The notes under the pieces: model-generated | The model's database searches: none | Told to the model about the DNA's origin: nothing | The model's input: only the letters and a program-made list of their open reading frames with translations | Assembly (NCBI RefSeq): GCF_003075075.1 | Contig: NZ_QCYM01000002.1 | Coordinates: 186,001 to 250,000, forward strand | Origin: Labrenzia sp. 011 | Lineage (GTDB): Bacteria; Pseudomonadota; Alphaproteobacteria; Rhizobiales; Stappiaceae | Reading direction: 5' to 3' | DNA length: 64,000 nucleotides | Part shown: in pieces, positions 1 to 8,424 of the stretch | How the letters are laid out: each line of letters opens with the position of its first letter | How positions within the stretch are numbered: position 1 is the stretch's first letter | Program-made: the position numbers and the translations under genes

Positions 1-1
1 C

Positions 2-1228
2 ATCCGCGCCTTCGCCGCGCTTGTCTCCCTGATGTCCGCAGCGGCGATCCTGCACCCGGTGCTCATCGATCCCTATGCCTGGATGATCATCCGCATGATC
101 GCCGGCTTCAGCCTCGCCGGGTTCTACATGATCGTGGAAAGCTGGCTCAACGAGACCGCAACGAACGAAAACCGCGGCACGGTGATGTCCGTCTATATTC
201 TCATCCTGTTCGGCGCCCTGATGATGGGACAGGTCTCCATCGCCACGATGAACATATCCACCTTCCTGCCCTTCGCCGTTGCCTCGGTGATGGTCAGCCT
301 TGCGGTGATGCCGGTCGCACTGACCACCTCCAACCAGCCCGCACCCATCACGCTTGTGCGCTTCCGTCCGGCACAGCTTTACAGGAACTCTCCCGCCGCA
401 TTTGTCGGCGTTCTGTTCATCGGCTGTTCGCAGGGCGCCCTGCTGACCCTGTCGCCGCTGTACGGATCGCAGATCGGCCTGTCGAGCAATCAGTCCGCCT
501 TCTACGCCGCCGCGATCATCGGCGGCGGCCTGATCGCCCAGTGGCCTGTCGGCCGGCTCTCGGACAAGCTCGACCGGCGTCTTGTCCTGGCCGGACTGGG
601 GAGCGGAACGGCCACCGTCGCCCTGGCGATCGTGCTCCTTGCGCCCAAGGAGTTCCAGTTCGCGATCCTGAGCGCCATGATTGTGGGAATGTTCTGCCAG
701 CCGCTCTATGCGATTGCGGTTGCCCATGCCTTCGACCACGCGGCCCACGAGGATTTTGTCGAGACCTCCTCCGGCATGCTGCTTTCCTTCGGAATCGGCT
801 CCATCGCCGGACCGCTGATCGCCTCGCTGATCATGAGCAGGACCGGGCCGTCCGGTCTCTACATCATGATCGTCGTGGTCAATGTGGTGATGGTCGCCTT
901 CATCCTGACCCGCGTCCTCACTCGCGACGCGCTTTCGGCGGAAGAAAAGACGGACTTCGAATACGCTTCCACAGCCCAGGTCGGTACGGTCATTTCCGCC
1001 GAACCGCTGGATGCGGAGTCGGAAGAATATGTCATCGCGCCCGAGGACTTCCCGGCCTATGAGGACGACATCTACAACTTCGACACCGTTTCCGCGGACG
1101 ACAGCGAAGACGACGAGACCGACGCGGAGGCGGAGGCGGAGGCGGAGGCGGATGGAGATCCGGCGGATGCGGGCAACGGGCAAGATCCCGATGGCGATGC
1201 CGACGGAACACCGCAAAAGAGCGGGTAG
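2..1228 (+). CDS. MFS transporter, YcaD-like (5' end outside window)
   Basis: The reading frame is already open at the first base, so the N-terminus lies outside the window; the ATG at 32 is internal. The visible part is a run of hydrophobic helices with the MFS-type loop RLSDKLDRR between two helix bundles. The block ESWLN followed by RGTVMSVY resembles the YcaD branch of the major facilitator superfamily, inner-membrane exporters of unknown substrate. The last 80 or so residues are not membrane-like: a strongly acidic tail rich in D, E, A and G, ending in an EAEAEAEA repeat encoded by a GAGGCG repeat around 1127-1150. The tail is probably cytosolic and of unknown role. The substrate cannot be told from sequence. 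Confidence 0.85.
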   Translation: MRAFAALVSLMSAAAILHPVLIDPYAWMIIRMIAGFSLAGFYMIVESWLNETATNENRGTVMSVYILILFGALMMGQVSIATMNISTFLPFAVASVMVSLAVMPVALTTSNQPAPITLVRFRPAQLYRNSPAAFVGVLFIGCSQGALLTLSPLYGSQIGLSSNQSAFYAAAIIGGGLIAQWPVGRLSDKLDRRLVLAGLGSGTATVALAIVLLAPKEFQFAILSAMIVGMFCQPLYAIAVAHAFDHAAHEDFVETSSGMLLSFGIGSIAGPLIASLIMSRTGPSGLYIMIVVVNVVMVAFILTRVLTRDALSAEEKTDFEYASTAQVGTVISAEPLDAESEEYVIAPEDFPAYEDDIYNFDTVSADDSEDDETDAEAEAEAEADGDPADAGNGQDPDGDADGTPQKSG

Positions 1229-1291
1229 TGTGCCCGTGACTGCGCCCTTTCGCCGCTCGACATGCGGCGCGTTTGAGCCTATAGCCGCAGC

Positions 1292-1687
1292 ATGACCGCG
1301 CGTATCACGCCCATGCAAGCGTTCCGTATGGAGCGTCACCCGATGGTGGCGCTGACCGCGCTTGTCTTTGCCATGCGTTTCTGCCTGCTCGTGCTGGTGT
1401 CGGCCCTCTCGCCCGACGCGGCAGCGGCCGCGGGTCTGACGAGCCTGTGCCAGCCCTCCGGCCAGCAGCAGACCCTGCCGGGCCTTCACGATCCGCTCGC
1501 CTGCCATTGCGGACCGGTCTGCGCCCATGGCTGCGCCCTTCAGTCCGGCCTTTCCGGTGCCGCTGCGCTGCCTGTGCTGCTTGTGCCCGCCACAACCATC
1601 AAACGGCCAGTGGCAGGCCGGGACGATGTCCATCCGCCCCTGATCCGGTCAGCCGCCATCCGGGGCCCTCCCCTTTCCTTGATCTGA
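1292..1687 (+). CDS. DUF2946-like small secreted/membrane protein
   Basis: A 131-residue protein with one hydrophobic segment (about residues 19-48) acting as signal peptide or anchor. A Cys/His cluster follows (CHCGPVCAHGC near residues 71-81), then a second hydrophobic stretch and a short tail ending RGPPLSLI. This pattern (hydrophobic start, Cys/His cluster, RGPP-type end) recalls DUF2946 proteins, which often sit beside copper or haem-copper oxidase genes. It lies 35 bp upstream of a PCu(A)C copper chaperone and probably belongs to the same unit. A metal role is inferred from the Cys/His cluster and the neighbours. Later ATGs at codons 8 and 12 are possible starts. Confidence 0.5.
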   Translation: MTARITPMQAFRMERHPMVALTALVFAMRFCLLVLVSALSPDAAAAAGLTSLCQPSGQQQTLPGLHDPLACHCGPVCAHGCALQSGLSGAAALPVLLVPATTIKRPVAGRDDVHPPLIRSAAIRGPPLSLI

Positions 1688-1722
1688 AAACACCCCCAAT
1701 TCAGAAATCAAGGACATTGCAA

Positions 1723-2259
1723 ATGAAACTCTGGACATCCATCGCCGCTGCGACGGCTCTCACGGTCTTTTCCCTTTCCGCCCTGGCCGCGGATTACAAG
1801 GTCGGCGACCTGACCATCACCAGCGCCTGGACCCGCGCCACGCCGCCCAAAGCCAAGGCCGGCGGCGGTTTCATCGAGATCACCAACAACGGCACGGAAG
1901 ACGACCGGCTCATTGCTGCGGCATCCGACGTGGCCGGCAAGGTCGAACTTCATGAAATGGCCGTCACCGACGGTGTCATGACCATGCGTGAAAAGGAAAA
2001 TGGCATCGAGATTCCGGCCGGGGAAACCGTGGCCTTGCAGCCGGGCGGCCTGCACATCATGTTCATGGGACTGAATCAGCCCTTCAAGGAAGGCACCACC
2101 GTGCCGGTGGTGCTTACATTCGAGACCGCCGGTGACGTGGCTGTTGAACTTGACGTGGCCAAGATGGGCGCCAAATCCATGAAAGGCGGTCACGGAGACC
2201 ACGGCAAGATGGGCCATGGCAAAATGGACCACAGCAAGATGGACCACGACAACAAATAA
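1723..2259 (+). CDS. PCu(A)C periplasmic copper chaperone
   Basis: A 178-residue exported protein. The chosen ATG follows AAGGACATTGCAA and begins a clear signal peptide (MKLWTSIAAATALTVFS to LSALAA, cleavage near residue 22); the frame is open further upstream but without a signal sequence. The mature part has the PCu(A)C motif: HEM, then a Met ten residues or so later, then HIMFMG, the His/Met ligands that bind Cu(I) and deliver it to the CuA site of cytochrome c oxidase with Sco. The C-terminus is a Met/His-rich tail built from GHGK, MDHSK and MDHDNK units, a likely extra copper site. It lies 23 bp before a Sco gene, the usual partner. Confidence 0.93.
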   Translation: MKLWTSIAAATALTVFSLSALAADYKVGDLTITSAWTRATPPKAKAGGGFIEITNNGTEDDRLIAAASDVAGKVELHEMAVTDGVMTMREKENGIEIPAGETVALQPGGLHIMFMGLNQPFKEGTTVPVVLTFETAGDVAVELDVAKMGAKSMKGGHGDHGKMGHGKMDHSKMDHDNK

Positions 2260-2282
2260 ACATTGCGGGAAGAGGACACCCC

Positions 2283-2909
2283 ATGTCTGGACTGAAACTC
2301 TTCCGGTACGTGGCTTGGGCGGCAGTTGCCGCCCTGGCCGTCGTTTCCGGTGTGCTGGTCTATCAGCAAACGGCGGGCAACCAGAATTCCGGTGCCCTGA
2401 TCGAACCGCTCAGCGCCATCGGCGGGCCGTTCGAACTGATCAATGGCGATGGCGAGACGGTCACGGACCAGACCTTCGCCGGCAAACCGTCGCTGTTCTT
2501 CTTCGGCTTCACCTATTGCCCCGACGTGTGCCCGACCACCCTGGCCGAACTGCAGGGCTGGATGGAGGCTCTCGGCGAGGATGCGGCCAAGCTCAACTAT
2601 GCCTTCGTGACGGTGGATCCGGAACGGGATACGCCTGAGGTGATGCGCGATTATGTCTGGGCCTTCGACAAGCGCATCACACCGCTGACCGGGTCGCGGG
2701 AACAGATCGATGCGATCATCAAGGCCTATCGGGTCTACGCGAAGAAAGTGCCGCTTGACGACGGTGACTATACGATGGACCATTCGGCGGCCGTTTACCT
2801 GATGGACGCGGACAACCGGTTCGTCGGCACCATTGCCTACGGTGAAGATGAGGAAAACGCGCTGAAGAAGCTTCGCCGCCTGATCGGCAAGGCGCCGGCT
2901 TCCAGCTGA
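2283..2909 (+). CDS. Sco1/SenC-type copper chaperone
   Basis: A 208-residue protein anchored by one N-terminal membrane helix (about residues 9-27), with a thioredoxin-like domain facing the periplasm. It carries the Sco copper motif CPDVCP in FGFTYCPDVCPTTLAEL and the distant histidine ligand in DHSAAVYL. Sco proteins maintain or metallate the binuclear CuA centre of cytochrome oxidase subunit II. The start follows GAGGACACCCC. Together with the PCu(A)C gene 23 bp upstream it forms a standard CuA-assembly pair. Confidence 0.95.
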   Translation: MSGLKLFRYVAWAAVAALAVVSGVLVYQQTAGNQNSGALIEPLSAIGGPFELINGDGETVTDQTFAGKPSLFFFGFTYCPDVCPTTLAELQGWMEALGEDAAKLNYAFVTVDPERDTPEVMRDYVWAFDKRITPLTGSREQIDAIIKAYRVYAKKVPLDDGDYTMDHSAAVYLMDADNRFVGTIAYGEDEENALKKLRRLIGKAPASS

Positions 2910-2934
2910 TCCTGCCGCGGAGCAAACCGGATCG

Positions 2935-3069
2935 ATGCGCATGCCGCTCTACATCGGACTGACCGTCGGCGCGACGAGCCTCGTCGCGCTTTCGGTTCTT
3001 CTGTGGCTGTATTCCGGCGAACGGGTGTTCGCGGACCGGCTGATCTCCGCCATCGCCGGCTGCTTCTGA
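2935..3069 (+). CDS. Small single-span membrane protein (44 aa), unknown
   Basis: A 44-codon frame from ATG at 2935 to TGA at 3069, starting MRMPLYIGL and ending AIAGCF. It fills nearly all the space between sco (25 bp upstream) and tlyA (12 bp downstream) and points the same way. Residues 4-26 form one hydrophobic helix, followed by a short amphipathic tail with charged residues (SGERVFADR). The tight fit and the plausible membrane helix make it a likely real gene. No family is recognised. A link to copper delivery is only positional. Confidence 0.5.
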   Translation: MRMPLYIGLTVGATSLVALSVLLWLYSGERVFADRLISAIAGCF

Positions 3070-3081
3070 AGCCCGCTGCGC

Positions 3082-3819
3082 ATGTCCAAACAACGCCTTG
3101 ACCAGCATCTTGTCGATACCGGCCTGTTCGCCAGCCGCGCCCGCGCACGGGACGCGATCCTGCGCGGCACGGTGCAGGTGGACGGCAGTGTCTGCACCAA
3201 GCCCGCGCGCAAGGTCGGCGCGGATGCGGCGCTTCAGGTGGACGATCCGGCGGCGGAATATGTCTCCCGTGCCGCGCTGAAGCTGATCGAGGGGCTTTCC
3301 CGCTTCGGCATCGACCCGGCGGACAGGATCTGCCTCGATATCGGCGCTTCCACCGGCGGGTTCACCCAGGTTCTGCTGGAACGCGGCGCCTTGAAGGTGC
3401 ATGCGATCGATGTCGGCCACGACCAGCTTCACGAAAAACTGCTCGGCCATCCCCGGGTGGTTGCACGGGACGGGCTCAACGCACGCGACCTCACCCGCGC
3501 ACATCTTGACGGCGATACCCCGACCCTGCTCGTTTCCGATGTCAGTTTCATTTCCCTGAAACTTGCCCTTCCGCCCGCGCTCGACCTTGCCGCTCCCGGC
3601 GCGGAAGGCATGTTCCTCGTCAAGCCGCAATTCGAGGCCGGCAAGGGCAACATCGGCAAGGGCGGACTGGTCGAACCGGGAATCGCGGAAGAAACGGCCA
3701 GAGACCTGCAGACCTGGCTCGGGACGATTTCCGGCTGGCAGGCGGGCGACCTCCTGCCGTCGCCCGTCAAAGGCGGAGACGGCAACAACGAGTGGCTGCT
3801 TTACGGAAAGAAGTCCTGA
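3082..3819 (+). CDS. tlyA: TlyA family rRNA (cytidine-2'-O)-methyltransferase
   Basis: A 245-residue protein with an N-terminal S4 RNA-binding domain (SKQRLDQHLVDTGLFASRARA) and a C-terminal FtsJ/RrmJ-like Rossmann methyltransferase. The SAM motif is DIGASTGGFTQVLL, followed by DVGHDQLH and the LLVSDVSFISLK strand. TlyA proteins methylate 16S and/or 23S rRNA on the ribose 2'-OH; some homologues are annotated as haemolysins because of old expression data. Length and domain order are normal for the family. Confidence 0.92.
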   Translation: MSKQRLDQHLVDTGLFASRARARDAILRGTVQVDGSVCTKPARKVGADAALQVDDPAAEYVSRAALKLIEGLSRFGIDPADRICLDIGASTGGFTQVLLERGALKVHAIDVGHDQLHEKLLGHPRVVARDGLNARDLTRAHLDGDTPTLLVSDVSFISLKLALPPALDLAAPGAEGMFLVKPQFEAGKGNIGKGGLVEPGIAEETARDLQTWLGTISGWQAGDLLPSPVKGGDGNNEWLLYGKKS

Positions 3820-3928
3820 GACGTCTCCCCAGGCAACCCCTATTCGCCATACAACAAATATGCTTTGAAAATATCACGAACTCCGCTTTGAACGCGCGGT
3901 CGCCGCCCCCCAACTCATCTCCCGCCCC

Positions 3929-4513
3929 CTATCGCCCAAGGGGCGTAATCTCGATCTTCACCGATCCGTACCAGTCGGCAGCGGCGCGGATATCCGCATC
4001 GCTCATGCCTGCGGCGACCTCGCTCATGATGTCGTGGGTGCGCTTGCCTGTTCGAAAGGCTTTCAGCTGGGTGTCGACATAGATACTGCTTTCTCCGGCC
4101 AGATTGGGCGCATCCTCGATGACCGCAATACCATCAACGCCATGGCAGGAAACACAATCCTGAGGGGCGCCGCTTTCGTCCAGGGTCAGCGTTGCGGTGA
4201 CCTCATGTCCGGCATACCAGGCCGCAAGATCGGCGATTTTCCCGTCATCGAGGTTTTTGGCCACGACACTCATCATTTCATGGACGCGCGTCCCCTCGCG
4301 AAAGGCCTTGAGCTGACGATCTATATAGGCGGCCGGTTCACCGCCGATATGCGGAGCGATTGGAATTTTTGCGAAACCGTCAATCCCGTGACAGGTCCGG
4401 CACGCCCCCGCCAGCTTTCTGCCGGCTTGCGGATCGCCGTTCGGAAAGTCAGCGGCCTGAAGGGCCCCGGCGAGGACGACCACGCCGAGGCTCAGGATCA
4501 CGATACGCATCAT
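3929..4513 (-). CDS. Periplasmic di-haem cytochrome c (c4 type)
   Basis: A 194-residue secreted protein with a signal peptide (MRIVILSLGVVVLAGALQA) and two c-type haem sites, CRTCHG and CVSCHG, one in each half of a duplicated c4-like fold. The axial methionines are likely in the MMSVV and IMSEV segments. The start ATG overlaps the stop of the upstream sugar dehydrogenase (ATGA), so the two are translationally coupled. The cytochrome is therefore the probable electron acceptor of that dehydrogenase, passing electrons to the respiratory chain. Partnership is inferred from the coupling. Confidence 0.9.
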   Translation of the reverse strand: MMRIVILSLGVVVLAGALQAADFPNGDPQAGRKLAGACRTCHGIDGFAKIPIAPHIGGEPAAYIDRQLKAFREGTRVHEMMSVVAKNLDDGKIADLAAWYAGHEVTATLTLDESGAPQDCVSCHGVDGIAVIEDAPNLAGESSIYVDTQLKAFRTGKRTHDIMSEVAAGMSDADIRAAADWYGSVKIEITPLGR

Positions 4514-5763
4514 TCGCCGTAGCTGATGCGGTAGATCGCACCGGCCAGATCGTCGGAGACCAGAAGCGATCCGTCCCGCAGTTGCGCGACGTCCACCGGC
4601 CGGCCGAGATATTCGTCGTTCTCGTCGATCCAGCCTTCGGCGAAGGGTTCACTGGTCGCGTTGCCCTCGTCATCCATGAAGGTAACCATGACGCGCGCAC
4701 CAACCGGCGTCGTCCGGTTCCACGAACCGTGCTGGGCCGAAAAGATCGCGTTCTTGTACTTCTCCGGGAACATCTTGCCAGAGTAGAAGGTCATGCCGAG
4801 ATCGGCGGCGTGGGCCGTCATTTCCACGGCGGGAAACACGACATCTGCCGGCGGCTCGGAATCCTTGTACTCATTGGTGCGGACATTCCCGCCGCCATAC
4901 CAGGGAAAGCCGAAATGCTGTCCGGCTTCCGTCTGATGATTGAGCTCGCCCGGAGGAATGTCGTCCCCCATTCCGTCAACCTGATTGTCGGTGAACCACA
5001 GGTCGCCGGTCACCGGATGGAAGTCATGCCCGACCGAGTTGCGTATTCCCCGGGTGTAGACCTCGCGATCGGATCCATCCGTGTTCATCCGGATGATGCC
5101 GCCCATGCCGTATTCGGCATAAGTGTCCATCTTCTCGGGCGCGAAGACGTTGAAAGGCTGGCCAAGCGAGATATAGAGCTTACCGTCCGGGCCGATCTTG
5201 CAGACCCTGGCGGTGTGGTTGTAGCTCTCCTCATCCGGCGGAACTAACTCGCCACCCGGAACGATCGGCACGGCCACCACGTCGGGGCTCTCATAAAAGA
5301 ACTCGGCTGCGGGATAGAGCAACACGCGGTTCTGTTCGGCGATGATCAGGAAGCCGTCCTTGGTGAAACAGGGCCCGTTCGGGATCGCCTTGGTCAGGGA
5401 CGGAGCGAAGTTCTTCACCTCATCCGCCACCCGGTCCTTGTTGCGATCGGTAACCGCCCAGACTTCGGTCTTACGGGTACCGACGAAGGTCACGATCCCC
5501 TGGGGACCGACCGCCATGTGACGCGCATCCGGTACGACCGCATAGAGTTCGATCTTGAACCCGTCGGGCAACGTGATCCGCTCGAGATTTTTCCTGATAC
5601 CGTCGGCAAATGGGCCGGTCTGTTCGACAACGGTGAAATCCATGACCCCCGTTGTCTTGAAAGCGCCCAGTTTCGCCAGATTGTCCGGCAAGCCCGCGGT
5701 TTGCGCAAGCGCCGTTCCGGCGAACAGCGACATTGCAGCCAGTGTCGTCAAGGTTGTCTTCAT
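4510..5763 (-). CDS. PQQ-type sorbosone/glucose dehydrogenase-like beta-propeller
   Basis: A 417-residue exported protein of the GSDH/sorbosone dehydrogenase group, a six-bladed beta-propeller that normally oxidises sugars or aldehydes in the periplasm using pyrroloquinoline quinone. The start at 5763 is chosen because GGGAGGAA precedes it and a signal peptide (MKTTLTTLAAMSLFAGTALA) begins there; an 18-codon extension upstream has neither. Family blocks visible are DARHMAVGPQGIV, IRNSVGHDFHPVTGDLWF, FGFPWYGGG and the late segment GSWNRTTPVGARV. The substrate is unknown. The downstream overlapping cytochrome c is its likely redox partner. Confidence 0.87.
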   Translation of the reverse strand: MKTTLTTLAAMSLFAGTALAQTAGLPDNLAKLGAFKTTGVMDFTVVEQTGPFADGIRKNLERITLPDGFKIELYAVVPDARHMAVGPQGIVTFVGTRKTEVWAVTDRNKDRVADEVKNFAPSLTKAIPNGPCFTKDGFLIIAEQNRVLLYPAAEFFYESPDVVAVPIVPGGELVPPDEESYNHTARVCKIGPDGKLYISLGQPFNVFAPEKMDTYAEYGMGGIIRMNTDGSDREVYTRGIRNSVGHDFHPVTGDLWFTDNQVDGMGDDIPPGELNHQTEAGQHFGFPWYGGGNVRTNEYKDSEPPADVVFPAVEMTAHAADLGMTFYSGKMFPEKYKNAIFSAQHGSWNRTTPVGARVMVTFMDDEGNATSEPFAEGWIDENDEYLGRPVDVAQLRDGSLLVSDDLAGAIYRISYGE

Positions 5764-6002
5764 GCTTTCCTCCCAGATGTCAGGGCGATAGATCTCTGTT
5801 GTCCTTTCCTGACGCAATCGATGCTAGGTGCTTATCCCGAGCACATCAACGCCCGTTTGCATTTCGCGCAATTCGCAACCTGAAAAACACCTGTTCTCTC
5901 AGGTTAAATATACCAAGGCCCGACTCAGGGCCGCCGCCCCCCCTCTTCCGCCTTGCCCTCAAACGGCTTGCTCATTCATCCGCTTGACGCTATCGCTCTG
6001 CC

Positions 6003-7235
6003 ATGAGTGAGAGAGAGCTGACAATTACGGAACTCGGTCACCGCGGCGACGGCGTCGCGCGGACCGAAAACGGCCCGGTTTATGTCGAGGGCGCGCTGCC
6101 GGGGGAAATCGTGCGGGCAAGGGTCGAAAACGGCCGCGCCCTGGACGCGGTTGTCGAAAGTCCCTCTCCGGAGCGGATCGCGCCTGTGTGCAGGCATTAC
6201 GAAGCCTGCGGCGGCTGCACGATGCAGCATCTGGCGGACAAGCCCTATCTGGAGTGGAAACGCGGTCTTGTGGTGAACGCGCTGCGCGACCGGGGCATCG
6301 AGTTTCCGGTGGCGGACACGGTTGCCGCGACCGAAGGCGGACGCCGACGGGCCGTGCTCACCGCAAGCCGCGCCGGAGGCCAAACGCTGCTCGGCTATCA
6401 CCAGAAGGCCAGCCACCGGCTGGTCGATATCAGCGAATGCCCGGTTCTGGATCCCGCCATCGTCAGGGCCCTTCCCGGACTGAAGTCCCTCGCGGCGGAA
6501 GTCCTGCCGAAAAAGGGCGAACTGCGCCTGACCGTTCTGAACACGACCGCCGGTCTGGACGTTGCCGTCGACAAGGCCGACAAGGGCTATGACCGCAAGA
6601 TTCCCGCCCTTTCGCAAAAATCGGTCGAACTCGATCTCGCCCGCCTGTCCGTGAACGGAGAAGTGATCCTCGAGATCCGCCCGCCGATGCTCGACATGGG
6701 CGGGGTCGGCCTGGTGGCCGCGCCCGGCGGCTTCACCCAGGCGACGCTTGCTGCGGAAGAGGCCCTGTCCCGGCTGGTGCTGGCAGGCGTCGGCAAGGCC
6801 AAGACGGTGGCCGACCTGTATTCGGGCGCCGGCACATTCGCGCTGCGCCTGGCAAGACGCGCCAATGTCCATGCGGTCGAGGGCGATGCGGCGGCCATGG
6901 CAGCCTTCGACAAGGCGCTGCGCAAGCCGCAGGGCCTGAAGAAGGTGACCTTCGAGCGGCGCGACCTGTCGCGCCGCCCGCTCGTGCGCGATGAACTGGA
7001 CTCCTTCGAGGCGGTTGTCTTCGATCCACCGCGGGCCGGTGCGCAGGCCCAGGTGGAACAACTGGCCCTGTCCAAGGTCAGGACCATCGTCGCCGTTTCC
7101 TGCAATCCGGCAACATGCGCCCGCGACCTGAAGGTCCTGATCGACGGCGGCTATGCGCTGCAAAGCGTCACACCGGTGGACCAGTTCAGGTTTTCGCCCC
7201 ATATTGAGGTGGTGGCAGTCTTGAACAGGGAGTGA
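6003..7235 (+). CDS. Class I SAM-dependent RNA (uracil-C5) methyltransferase, RumA/RlmD-like
   Basis: A 410-residue protein with an N-terminal TRAM RNA-binding domain (LTITELGHRGDGVAR). The [4Fe-4S] cysteines are CRHYEACGGC plus a later CPVL, so all four ligands are present. The C-terminal SAM methyltransferase domain has DLYSGAGTFAL and the catalytic-cysteine block SCNPATCARDL. This is the architecture of enzymes making 5-methyluridine in 23S rRNA or tRNA; which base is modified cannot be told. It ends 3 bp before the next methyltransferase gene. Confidence 0.9.
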   Translation: MSERELTITELGHRGDGVARTENGPVYVEGALPGEIVRARVENGRALDAVVESPSPERIAPVCRHYEACGGCTMQHLADKPYLEWKRGLVVNALRDRGIEFPVADTVAATEGGRRRAVLTASRAGGQTLLGYHQKASHRLVDISECPVLDPAIVRALPGLKSLAAEVLPKKGELRLTVLNTTAGLDVAVDKADKGYDRKIPALSQKSVELDLARLSVNGEVILEIRPPMLDMGGVGLVAAPGGFTQATLAAEEALSRLVLAGVGKAKTVADLYSGAGTFALRLARRANVHAVEGDAAAMAAFDKALRKPQGLKKVTFERRDLSRRPLVRDELDSFEAVVFDPPRAGAQAQVEQLALSKVRTIVAVSCNPATCARDLKVLIDGGYALQSVTPVDQFRFSPHIEVVAVLNRE

Positions 7236-7238
7236 GCC

Positions 7239-8363
7239 ATGCGTGCGGCGGACGATGATTCCAGGCCTTCCCGGGGCTCCCGCGGACGTCCGCCTCTCCT
7301 GTCTCTTGCCCGTCTTTCACGCTACACGCTGCAGCAAGGCAGCCGGGTTGCCCTGTACACGCTGCACTCCGAAGTCATGCGCCGCATGAACCGTCGGCTG
7401 CAGAAAGACCTTCCCGATACGCCCGAAGTCGTACCCGACGGGCCCCTGCCCGGGCAGCGGCGCATGCTGGCGGATATCGTCAGACTGTTTGCCGAGGATC
7501 TGCGGGCCGTCGAGGACGGTCTTTATCCGATGCCCACGGACGGCACCATGTCGCCGCGCGAGCTCATCGCCACCAGCCGGGCCTTTTTCAGGGACGTGCC
7601 GGATGTCGCGCGCCGGCGGGCAACGGGCGCGCATCAGGAAGTAAATGGTCGCACAGAGGGCCTTGCGGACGCCCTGCCGCGTTACTATCGCCAGAATTTT
7701 CATTTCCAGACCGATGGCTGGCTCTCCGAAGACAGCGCCAGGCTCTACGATTTCCAGGTCGACGTGCTGTTTTCCGGCGCAACGGCCGCCATGCGCCGCC
7801 GCGCGCTTGTGCCGTTTGCGGAGATCCTGCGCAAGAAGGACCAGCGCAAGGTTGCCTATGCGGATCTTGCCTGCGGCACAGGCGGGCTGCTGCACCCTGC
7901 CCTTGCCGCCTTCCCGCGTCTGAGGGGAACCGGACTGGATCTGTCGGAACCTTATCTGAAGGTCGCGCGGGAACGGACCCCATCCAGGCGCGCCAGCTAC
8001 GTGACCGCCATGGCCGAGGACCTGCCGTTCGCGGACAACTCCCTCGATGTCGTCTCCTGCGTATTCCTGTTTCACGAACTGCCGCCAAGAATCCGCAGGC
8101 AGGTGATCGCCGAGGTGGCGCAGGTATTGAAGCCGGGGGGATCATTCCTCTTTGTCGACAGCCTGCAGACCGGAGACGTGCCGGCCTATGACGGACTTCT
8201 GTCGGTCTTTCCGCAGCTTTTTCACGAACCCTATTTTACATCCTATCTCCGTGAAGACCTGACGGGACTATGTGCGGACAACGACCTGCAAGAGAGCTGG
8301 ATGGTGCCTGCCTTCGTATCGCGTGTGGCGGAATTCCGGAAAAGCGGTCACTCCGTTCAGTGA
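7239..8363 (+). CDS. Class I SAM-dependent methyltransferase, substrate unknown
   Basis: A 374-residue protein in the same unit as the upstream RNA methyltransferase (3-bp gap). The N-terminal 190 residues form a basic, helical, family-specific extension. The C-terminal half is a class I methyltransferase with motif I DLACGTGGLLH, acidic motif II GLDLSEPYL, motif IV FADNSLDVVSCVFLFHELP and post-motif LKPGGSFLFVDS. The family resembles ubiquinone/small-molecule methyltransferases (Methyltransf_11) rather than RNA enzymes. The substrate is not known. Confidence 0.8.
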   Translation: MRAADDDSRPSRGSRGRPPLLSLARLSRYTLQQGSRVALYTLHSEVMRRMNRRLQKDLPDTPEVVPDGPLPGQRRMLADIVRLFAEDLRAVEDGLYPMPTDGTMSPRELIATSRAFFRDVPDVARRRATGAHQEVNGRTEGLADALPRYYRQNFHFQTDGWLSEDSARLYDFQVDVLFSGATAAMRRRALVPFAEILRKKDQRKVAYADLACGTGGLLHPALAAFPRLRGTGLDLSEPYLKVARERTPSRRASYVTAMAEDLPFADNSLDVVSCVFLFHELPPRIRRQVIAEVAQVLKPGGSFLFVDSLQTGDVPAYDGLLSVFPQLFHEPYFTSYLREDLTGLCADNDLQESWMVPAFVSRVAEFRKSGHSVQ

Positions 8364-8424
8364 CACTGAATTTTTAACCTGACTTCTCTTGAGACTGAAG
8401 TCGAACAGGGCTATATCCTGTCGC

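Noticed and set aside
8364-8424. FMN riboswitch before ribB
   Set aside because: Only about 60 bp separate ribB from the upstream gene and no RFN-like conserved sequence is present.
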